Shown here: piece by piece, positions 1 to 6,992 of the stretch | Numbering within the stretch: the stretch's first letter is position 1 | How the letters are laid out: every line of letters starts with the position of its first letter | Origin: Victivallales bacterium | GTDB lineage: Bacteria > Verrucomicrobiota > Lentisphaeria > Oligosphaerales > Oligosphaeraceae | Direction of reading: 5' to 3' | NCBI GenBank assembly: GCA_017458805.1 | Contig: JAFTAC010000017.1 | Coordinates: forward strand, 1-18,370 | DNA length: 18,370 bases | Notes under the pieces: generated by a model | Told to the model about the DNA's origin: nothing | The model's database searches: none | What the model saw: only the letters and a program-made list of their open reading frames with translations | Position numbers and translations under genes: made by a program

Positions 1-25
1 GGGACAGGCGTTTTCCCACATCCCC

Positions 26-61
26 TTGCGCCGTGCCGCTCCGCTTCGCGGCACGGCGCAA
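26..61. repeat. Perfect 14-bp inverted repeat (stem-loop)
   Basis: Bases 26-39 and 48-61 are exact reverse complements (TTGCGCCGTGCCGC against GCGGCACGGCGCAA) around an 8-base loop. No run of T follows on either side, so this is not a textbook intrinsic terminator. It could end transcription of a gene lying left of the window, or be a dispersed palindromic element. The stretch 1-271 contains no convincing gene. Confidence 0.75.
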
Positions 62-81
62 AGGAACCTGGGGTATCGCCT

Positions 82-120
82 GCCCGTGGGTTTCGCTCGC
101 CGCTTTGCTCCACCCACGGC
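82..120. repeat. Second inverted repeat in the left intergenic region
   Basis: CCGTGGGT (84-91) is the reverse complement of ACCCACGG (112-119). The 20-base interior reads like CGCTCGCCGCTTTGCTCC. Together with the stem at 26-61 it makes a compact double-palindrome block that resembles short dispersed non-coding elements of bacterial intergenic DNA. That reading is an inference; only the symmetry is directly visible. Confidence 0.5.
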
Positions 121-223
121 TAGATTCTATCGCCGCTTCCCCCTTCTGAATAGTTACGCATTATCAACTAGTGAGGCATTACTTCAATTGCACAGTGGGG
201 AAGTTTTTTTCTCGCTCCATCGT

Positions 224-251
224 TTGCGAAAATGACAAGTGGTGTTAAAGT
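224..251 (+). promoter_or_regulatory. Weak sigma70-like promoter candidate upstream of the repeat array
   Basis: TTGCGA (224-229) and TAAAGT (246-251) are separated by 16 bases and resemble -35 and -10 boxes with 4 to 5 matches each. Transcription from here would start near position 258 and carry the whole nine-base array in the 5' leader of the oxidoreductase mRNA. Promoter consensus in this lineage is uncertain, so this is only a candidate. Confidence 0.2.
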
Positions 252-271
252 GTAATAGATGCTGTTTTAAT

Positions 272-559
272 AGTAGAGATTCTAGAGCTTCTAGGGCTTC
301 TAGAGATTCTAGAGATTCTAGAGATTCTAGAGATTCTAGAGATTCTAGAGATTCTAGAGATTCTAGAGATTCTAGAGATTCTAGAGATTCTAGAGCTTCT
401 AGAGCTTCTAGAGCTTCCAGAGCTTCCAGAGCTTCCAGAGCTTCCAGAGCTTCCAGAGCTTCTAGAGCTTCTAGAGCTTCTAGGGCTTCCAGAGCTTCTA
501 GAGCTTCTAGAGCTTCTAGAGATTCTAGGGCTTCCAGAGATTCAAAAGATTCTAGATAT
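272..559. repeat. Tandem array of 32 nine-base units, family TCTAGAGNT
   Basis: Exactly 288 bases are built of 32 units of 9. Read in the phase of the downstream gene, the units encode SRD once, SRA twice, SRD ten times (299-388, identical units), SRA fourteen times (389-514), then SRD, SRA, SRD, SKD and SRY. Variation is confined to GAT/GCT, TCT/TCC and AGA/AGG changes, and decays towards the right edge. Each unit holds the palindrome TCTAGA or a one-base variant. There are no spacers, so it is a minisatellite and not a CRISPR. It sits 36 bases before the start codon of the oxidoreductase and ahead of its ribosome binding site, so it most likely lies in the 5' leader. Confidence 0.97.
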
Positions 560-583
560 TCTGCAATCATTTCATTCAACCTT

Positions 584-590
584 AAGGGGA
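584..590 (+). promoter_or_regulatory. Ribosome binding site deciding the oxidoreductase start
   Basis: AAGGGGA ends 5 bases before the ATG at 596. This favours 596 as the true start over the in-frame GTG at 239, which would add 119 residues, mostly Ser-Arg repeats encoded by the tandem array. Confidence 0.7.
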
Positions 591-595
591 AAACC

Positions 596-1585
596 ATGGC
601 AAAGGCAAAGAAGATCAAAGTCGGTTTCATCGGATGCGGCGGCATTGCCCAGTACCACTTCAGCCATTACGACAAGCTCAAAGAAAAGGCGCAAATCGTT
701 GCGGCGTGCGACCTGCTCCCTGAACGCACCCAGGCAACGGCGGATCGTTTTGGCTGCCGCCAGTACCAGGACTACAACGAAATGTTCGCCAAGGAAAAAC
801 TGGATGCGTGCTACGTCTGCGTGCAGCCAGGCGCCCATAACGGCATGGAGTTTGCGGCCATTGAAAAGGGCATCAACATCTTCGTTCAGAAGCCCATGTC
901 CCTCGACCTGAAGTATGCGAAGAAGGTTCTCGCAGGTATCAAGAAAAAGAAACTCATCGGCGCAGTCGGTCTGCAGTGCCGCTACTCCGCTTCGCTGCCG
1001 CTCGTGAAAAACTGGATCAACCACAAGAAGATCGCCATGATCAGCGCACACCGCCTGGGTGGCTTCCCGATGGTCTGGTGGTGGAGAGTCAAGAAGGAAT
1101 CGGGTGGCCAGCACATTGAGCAGACCATCCATGACTTCGACATCTGCCGCTACCTCTTCGGCGATGTGGTGCTTGTGCAGTCCGCCTGCCGCAGGGGCAT
1201 CATCACCAACATCGAAAACAACGACGTTGAGGACTGCTCCTCCACCATCCTCACCTTCGCCGACGGCAAGATTGGCACCTTCAACACGGGCTGCTTCGGC
1301 CCTGGCGAAAACGGCATCAACGCCTATGCGCAGAACGGCTGCAAGGTCAACTACACCATCGGCGGCAACTACACCATCACCGAGCCCAACATGACCATCA
1401 CGGGCAAGGCGGGCAACGACTACGGCATGGAGTGCGACGAGACATTCGTTGACGTGGTCAGCGGCGCCCTCCCCGAGGAGGAACTCCTCAACCCCTACTC
1501 CGACGCCATCAAGTCCCTCGCCCTCGTCTTCGCCATCGACGAGTCCATGCACAACGGCGGCATGCCTGTGAAGCCCGCACTGTAA
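596..1585 (+). CDS. Gfo/Idh/MocA family NAD(P)-dependent oxidoreductase
   Basis: A 329-residue protein of normal family length. The N-terminal Rossmann fold shows the dinucleotide loop GCGGIA (residues 13-18) and an acidic residue after strand 2 (CD, 38-39). Residues 98-100 are QKP, a variant of the family's EKP motif that carries the catalytic lysine (K99). The C-terminal substrate domain begins near residue 125 and contains GGQH followed by the H-D-F-D motif (H179, D182) typical of sugar or inositol dehydrogenases. No signal peptide is seen, so it is expected to be cytoplasmic. The family oxidises or reduces sugars, inositols and related polyols; the exact substrate cannot be told. The ATG at 596 is chosen for its Shine-Dalgarno and because the fold begins right there. 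It stands alone, preceded by the tandem array and followed by an inverted repeat. Confidence 0.93.
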   Translation: MAKAKKIKVGFIGCGGIAQYHFSHYDKLKEKAQIVAACDLLPERTQATADRFGCRQYQDYNEMFAKEKLDACYVCVQPGAHNGMEFAAIEKGINIFVQKPMSLDLKYAKKVLAGIKKKKLIGAVGLQCRYSASLPLVKNWINHKKIAMISAHRLGGFPMVWWWRVKKESGGQHIEQTIHDFDICRYLFGDVVLVQSACRRGIITNIENNDVEDCSSTILTFADGKIGTFNTGCFGPGENGINAYAQNGCKVNYTIGGNYTITEPNMTITGKAGNDYGMECDETFVDVVSGALPEEELLNPYSDAIKSLALVFAIDESMHNGGMPVKPAL

Positions 1586-1597
1586 GTTATGAGGATT

Positions 1598-1635
1598 ATT
1601 TCAAAACTAGCACATTTTTGCGCTAGTTTTGAAAT
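1598..1635. terminator. Inverted repeat after the oxidoreductase, possible terminator
   Basis: A perfect 14-bp stem (1598-1611 and 1622-1635) surrounds a 10-base loop, 12 bases after the stop codon. The stem is AT-rich and no T-run follows, so it is a weak intrinsic terminator at best. Its symmetry means it could act in either direction or be an operator. The rest of 1636-1721 holds only a short 7-bp hairpin (1660-1666 with 1671-1677). Confidence 0.45.
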
Positions 1636-1721
1636 TACCTCTCCCATACCTTCACCCATAAAACACACAAGTGTTTTGTGCATTGTGTTGACCAGGCCGA
1701 AGACGGTCTGACTACCCTATT

Positions 1722-3071
<1,350 letters not shown>

Positions 3072-3081
3072 GGAACCTATC

Positions 3082-4716
3082 ATGCCCCATCACGTTGCCA
3101 TAGCCTTGGGAGGGAACCTGGGCAACACGGAAGTACTCTTTGACAAGGCAATCGCCATGCTTGCGTATAACCTGCGCGATATCAGGCGAGCCAGAATCTA
3201 CACCACGGAGCCCGTCGATTGCGTGCCTGGCACCCCCGATTTCAAAAACACGGCCATCATCGCCACATTCAACGGCACTCCCCAGACCCTTCTCAAAATC
3301 TGCCAGAACATTGAAAAACTGCTTGGCCGCCCTGAAATCCACAGCAGCCATGAAAGCCGTACCATCGACCTGGACATCCTGCTCTTCGACAATCAGCAGA
3401 TTTCCCTGCCCAACCTCATCATTCCGCACCCGCGGATGTTCCAGCGCCTCTTCGTCCTGCTGCCTCTTCTGGACATTCTGCCTGGCAAAATGATTCTTCC
3501 TGGCCAGACGCGCTCTCTTCAGGAGCTTGTCAACAACCTTTTGCAAACAAACCAGAAAGAAGAAAAGTCACAGCCTTCAGAGTATGCACGTCTTTTTGCG
3601 CCTCCGTGGCCTGAGTTTCTCTCCATGGCCAACGAGAAATTGCAAGGCGAGTGGGAGTCCATCGTCCATTACGGCAATTTGCGGCGACACGAGGCGCAAA
3701 AAGTCCCCAAGCCGGGCATTGAGTTTGCCGAAAGCAAGACCAAGCACGGCTGGTACTCGCCGCCGCCCCTGAACAAAATCACCATCAGCTATGAACTGCT
3801 TTTGGAGCATCCGTGGTATGCGGTGCTTGACGTTTTCTATCATGAGGTCGCCCACCAGCTCGTCCACTTCCTCTGTCCAGAGGCAAGCGACGAGACGTCG
3901 CATGGCAAGGCCTTCCGCGAAATGTGCAGGCGAATCGGCGCGAATCCATCAGCGGGGGACAGCTACCAGACCTTGGACTCCTGGATCGGCCAGGAGCAGG
4001 ATGCGTCAGGCGACCCCATCATTGAACGTGTGCGCAAGCTGCTGGTGATGGCGGAAAAGGGGGACGAGCACGAAGCGGAGGTAGCCCTCTCCAAGGCCGT
4101 GGAGATTATGGCGAAGTACGGCATCAGCGAGGAACATCTGAACCAGAAGGAGCAGTATGTCACGGTGGCGCTGGGCGAGCCAAAGCACAGCATCCAACTG
4201 GATGAGCGGATGATGGCGCATTTTCTGCGCGAGATGTTCTCCGTCACTTCCATCATGGTCAATGTTCCTGCTGTTACGACAGACCGTTACGGGCACAAGA
4301 CGGCCAGCGATTGCAGGCAGTTTTTTATGTGCGGAACCACCCGCAACGTGAAGATTGCGCAGTACGTTCGTGACAGCGTGCTTTCGCACATCGAGCTGGA
4401 GTGGGGCAAGTTCTGCCAGAAGAACAGCATCTCCCCCACCCTCGTGCGTCGCAAGCGGGATTTCGCCTACGGGGTCATCTCCGCACTGCTGAAGAAAATG
4501 CAGGGCAACATTGAAAAGGAGACACAGGCGCTTATCGTAGCAGGAAGTCAGGAGCTCAACGACTACTATACAACCCGTTTCCCGCGCATCCATATTGTCT
4601 CGCACAGTGGTGTGACGATGGACCCGAACGCATTTGAGGCCGGCAAGAAAATCGGCTCCGACCTCACCATCAACCCAGGCATCGAAAAACCAGAAGGACC
4701 AAAACTTTTGTCATAG
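3082..4716 (+). CDS. folK: FolK (HPPK)-SprT-like metalloprotease-DUF2786 fusion
   Basis: A 544-residue protein with no stop between its parts. Residues 1-155 are a full 6-hydroxymethyl-7,8-dihydropterin pyrophosphokinase, the folate-pathway enzyme that transfers pyrophosphate from ATP. ALGGNLGN lies at 8-15, the magnesium-binding aspartates are in RTIDLDIL (93-100; D96 and D98), and a PHPR motif follows. Residues about 185-300 resemble SprT-like zinc peptidases, with HEVAH (254-258) and a candidate third ligand H274 in SHGKAF. Residues about 311-355 match DUF2786 (IIERVRKLLVMAEKG), and the C-terminal 190 residues are unassigned. SprT-like proteins with DUF2786 are known; a FolK head is unusual. 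The start is set by AGGA 7 bases upstream, overlapping the previous stop codon; an upstream in-frame ATG at 3031 lies inside the previous gene. The stop TAG overlaps the next Shine-Dalgarno. Confidence 0.85.
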   Translation: MPHHVAIALGGNLGNTEVLFDKAIAMLAYNLRDIRRARIYTTEPVDCVPGTPDFKNTAIIATFNGTPQTLLKICQNIEKLLGRPEIHSSHESRTIDLDILLFDNQQISLPNLIIPHPRMFQRLFVLLPLLDILPGKMILPGQTRSLQELVNNLLQTNQKEEKSQPSEYARLFAPPWPEFLSMANEKLQGEWESIVHYGNLRRHEAQKVPKPGIEFAESKTKHGWYSPPPLNKITISYELLLEHPWYAVLDVFYHEVAHQLVHFLCPEASDETSHGKAFREMCRRIGANPSAGDSYQTLDSWIGQEQDASGDPIIERVRKLLVMAEKGDEHEAEVALSKAVEIMAKYGISEEHLNQKEQYVTVALGEPKHSIQLDERMMAHFLREMFSVTSIMVNVPAVTTDRYGHKTASDCRQFFMCGTTRNVKIAQYVRDSVLSHIELEWGKFCQKNSISPTLVRRKRDFAYGVISALLKKMQGNIEKETQALIVAGSQELNDYYTTRFPRIHIVSHSGVTMDPNAFEAGKKIGSDLTINPGIEKPEGPKLLS

Positions 4717-4728
4717 GAGACACCATTT

Positions 4729-5634
4729 ATGAAGATTCTACTTATCGGCGGCACAGGATTCGTTAGCGGCACAGTAGCGAAGGTGGCGTTGGAGGCGGGG
4801 CATGACGTGACTGTCGTCACACGTGGCATAAAGCCCATTCCCGCAGGCCTGAAGCAGATAACAGCTGACCGTTTCAAACCTGGCTCGCTGGAGGCCGCCA
4901 TCGCCAATGCAGGTTGCTTCGACTTCATCGTCGATTGCTTCGGCTTCAAGAAGCCCGACGCTATGCAGGACGTCTTCGCCTTAGCGCCAAAGTGCGCCCG
5001 CTTTGCGTTCATCTCGACGGATTTCGTCTATGACCCCGCATACCGCCAGTTCCCGCAGCCCGAAACCAACATGCACTTCCTGACGGACGACAGCTATGGC
5101 GCCAACAAGCGCCGCTGCGAAGAGGTGTTCCTGAACGCCGCGCAGAACGGCGGTTTCTCCCACTGGACCATCTTCCGTCCGTGCCACATCTACGGCCCCA
5201 ACTCGAAATTGGGCTGCCTCCCCAACCATGGGCGCGACCCCGAGCTCATCGACCGCATCCTGCGCGGCGAGCCCCTGGAGCTGGCGGCGGCAGGCACGCT
5301 GCTCCAGCAGCCCATCTACGCGGAGGACCTGGCGAAGGTCATCCTCAGCTGCGTCGATGTCCCCAAGTCCTGCTGCCAGTTCTACAACTGCGCAGGACCT
5401 GAAATCGCGGAATCCGCCACCTACTACAAAATCATCGCAGACTACCTCAATCGCCCGCTAAAAATCAAAGAGCTCCCCATTCAGGAGTACAAGGCGCAGC
5501 ACCCCGAAAACATCTCCTTCCTCTGCCACCGCGTCTATGACCTCGCAAAGCTGAAGGCGGATGGCCTCTATGTTCCCCAGATGCCGCTCGCCGAAGGGCT
5601 TAGGATTCACACGGCTTCACTTCTTCACAAATAA
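4729..5634 (+). CDS. NAD-dependent epimerase/dehydratase-like extended SDR protein
   Basis: A 301-residue protein starting straight into a Rossmann fold: MKILLIGGTGFVSG carries the GGTGFVS nucleotide loop (7-13) of extended short-chain dehydrogenases. The catalytic YxxxK is YGANK (Y123, K127), preceded by the FISTDFVY strand that usually supplies the catalytic Ser/Thr. Members act on NDP-sugars or related substrates as epimerases, dehydratases or reductases; the substrate here is unknown. The TTG-like loop and shorter length resemble the atypical extended SDRs annotated as 'NAD-dependent epimerase/dehydratase'. It is cytoplasmic, with no signal peptide. AGGAG (4715-4719) overlaps the stop codon of the preceding gene and the next gene begins 11 bases after its own stop, so it is translated within a compact operon. 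Confidence 0.9.
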   Translation: MKILLIGGTGFVSGTVAKVALEAGHDVTVVTRGIKPIPAGLKQITADRFKPGSLEAAIANAGCFDFIVDCFGFKKPDAMQDVFALAPKCARFAFISTDFVYDPAYRQFPQPETNMHFLTDDSYGANKRRCEEVFLNAAQNGGFSHWTIFRPCHIYGPNSKLGCLPNHGRDPELIDRILRGEPLELAAAGTLLQQPIYAEDLAKVILSCVDVPKSCCQFYNCAGPEIAESATYYKIIADYLNRPLKIKELPIQEYKAQHPENISFLCHRVYDLAKLKADGLYVPQMPLAEGLRIHTASLLHK

Positions 5635-5645
5635 AGAGCAATATC

Positions 5646-6956
5646 ATGTCAACGCAAATCCAGCTTCCAAAATTGTACGAAAACATGGATGAGGCCACGA
5701 TTGGCCCCTGGTCCGTCTCTGTTGGGCAGAAAGTCAGGCAGGGCGACATTCTTGTGCAGATTATCTCCGACAAGGTCGTGGAGGAGTTCGAGGCCCCCTG
5801 CGATGGTGTCGTCCTCGGCATCTTCGCGCAGGAGAAAAGCACCGTGCCTCTAGGCTATGTGATTTGTGCCATCGGTGAAGAGGGTGAGGCCGTGCCTGAT
5901 GTCGCCGCCTCCAACGAAGAGCTGATGCGCAACCACCTGCAGGCCAACGCCCTCTCCATCGACTTGTCGGGCATTGTGCCAGAGGCCGCACCGCAGAAGC
6001 CTGCCTACAAGGTGGCGCCTGCCGCAAAGGCCTTCGCCAAGCAGAGCAACGTCTCGCTGGACGATGTGGCCGCCTTCTGCAAGCGCGACACCATCCACCG
6101 CAAGGACGTGGAGGAGTTTATCGCCTCCAGGCAGGGGGGTGCAAAGGAAGCTGCAGCTGTAGCACAAGCTGCGCCAGCCCCCACAGCGGCTCCGAAGCCC
6201 GCGCCTACACCAGCGGATGCCATCGGGCAGCGTGTCGCGCTGATAACGGGAGCGTCGGGGGCGATCGGATCTGCCATCGCACGAGCGCTTTCCGCCAAGG
6301 GCATTGCCGTGGCACTCCACAGCAACAGCAACACTTCCAAGGCAGAGGCTCTGGCACAGGAACTCGCTCCAGCTCCAGCCGCCGTGTTCACCGCCGACCT
6401 CTCCTCACCCGAGCAGTGTAAGCAACTCGTGCAGAACGTGCTGGCCAAGTGGGGACGCATCGACATCCTTGTCAACAACGCAGGACGGCTGAACGACGCC
6501 ACCGTCTCGTTCATGACCGATGAGCAGTGGGCCTCCTCCATCGAACTGAACCTGAACGCCCCCTTCCGCCTCATGCGGGAGGTCTCCATGCCGATGGCAC
6601 GCCAGCGGTGGGGGCGCATCGTTTCGCTTGCATCGGACGCAGGGCGCATGGGTTCCGCCAACCGCTCCAACTACGCAGCCGCCAAGGAGGGGCTTGTGGG
6701 ACTGACACGCTCCGCAGCCCGCGAAATGGCGGGGCTGGGCATCCGCGTGAACGCCGTCAGCCCTGGCTTCATCGAATCCCCCATGACCGCCAACATCCCG
6801 CCCGTCAAGATGAAGGACATTCTGCGTGAGATTCCCACTCGCCGCCTCGGCAAGCCGCAGGATGTCGCCGCCCTTGTCGCCTTCCTATGCTCCGACGAAG
6901 CAGACTACATCACTGGCCAGATCATCTCCATCGATGGCGGCCTCTTCATGGGGTAG
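5646..6956 (+). CDS. Lipoyl domain-E3-binding domain-SDR (FabG-like) fusion
   Basis: A 436-residue three-part protein. Residues 1-77 form a lipoyl/biotinyl attachment domain like the N-terminus of 2-oxoacid dehydrogenase E2, with the acceptor lysine in SDKVVEEFEAP (K43); DK rather than MKM favours lipoyl over biotin. Residues about 123-160 look like a peripheral subunit-binding domain (APAAKAFAKQ, ending KDVEEFI). An Ala/Pro-rich linker (about 165-190) leads to a complete classical SDR: TGASGAIG (201-208), NNAG, and catalytic S330, Y343 and K347, with a C-terminal ISIDGG motif as in FabG-type reductases. The E2 acyltransferase core is absent and replaced by the reductase. A plausible role is presenting a lipoyl-bound intermediate to, or tethering the reductase in, a dehydrogenase complex; this is inference. 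Its ribosome binding site is weak (AAAGAG). Confidence 0.9.
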   Translation: MSTQIQLPKLYENMDEATIGPWSVSVGQKVRQGDILVQIISDKVVEEFEAPCDGVVLGIFAQEKSTVPLGYVICAIGEEGEAVPDVAASNEELMRNHLQANALSIDLSGIVPEAAPQKPAYKVAPAAKAFAKQSNVSLDDVAAFCKRDTIHRKDVEEFIASRQGGAKEAAAVAQAAPAPTAAPKPAPTPADAIGQRVALITGASGAIGSAIARALSAKGIAVALHSNSNTSKAEALAQELAPAPAAVFTADLSSPEQCKQLVQNVLAKWGRIDILVNNAGRLNDATVSFMTDEQWASSIELNLNAPFRLMREVSMPMARQRWGRIVSLASDAGRMGSANRSNYAAAKEGLVGLTRSAAREMAGLGIRVNAVSPGFIESPMTANIPPVKMKDILREIPTRRLGKPQDVAALVAFLCSDEADYITGQIISIDGGLFMG

Positions 6957-6992
6957 CCCAATTTCCTCAAATGTAAACAACCAGGAGATACC

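Noticed and set aside
26..235. A 69-codon open frame on the + strand over the palindromes
   Set aside because: It is made of the inverted repeats and Arg/Pro-rich composition, has no ribosome binding site and no recognisable protein features.
272..559. CRISPR array
   Set aside because: Units are nine bases with no unique spacers, and no cas gene lies nearby.
184..645. Antisense frame encoding Leu-Glu-Ala/Ser repeats
   Set aside because: It is the complement of the nine-base array and overlaps the oxidoreductase start. The openness follows from the repeat unit having no stop in that phase.
572..1552. Long antisense frame (326 codons) over the oxidoreductase
   Set aside because: It is the shadow of a GC-rich gene with clear motifs on the + strand, and its composition (Val/Ala/Asp/Gly/His) matches no known fold.
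3626..4716. Separate SprT-like gene starting at an internal ATG
   Set aside because: The ATG at 3626 has no ribosome binding site, and the frame is continuous with FolK. A fusion is the simplest reading.
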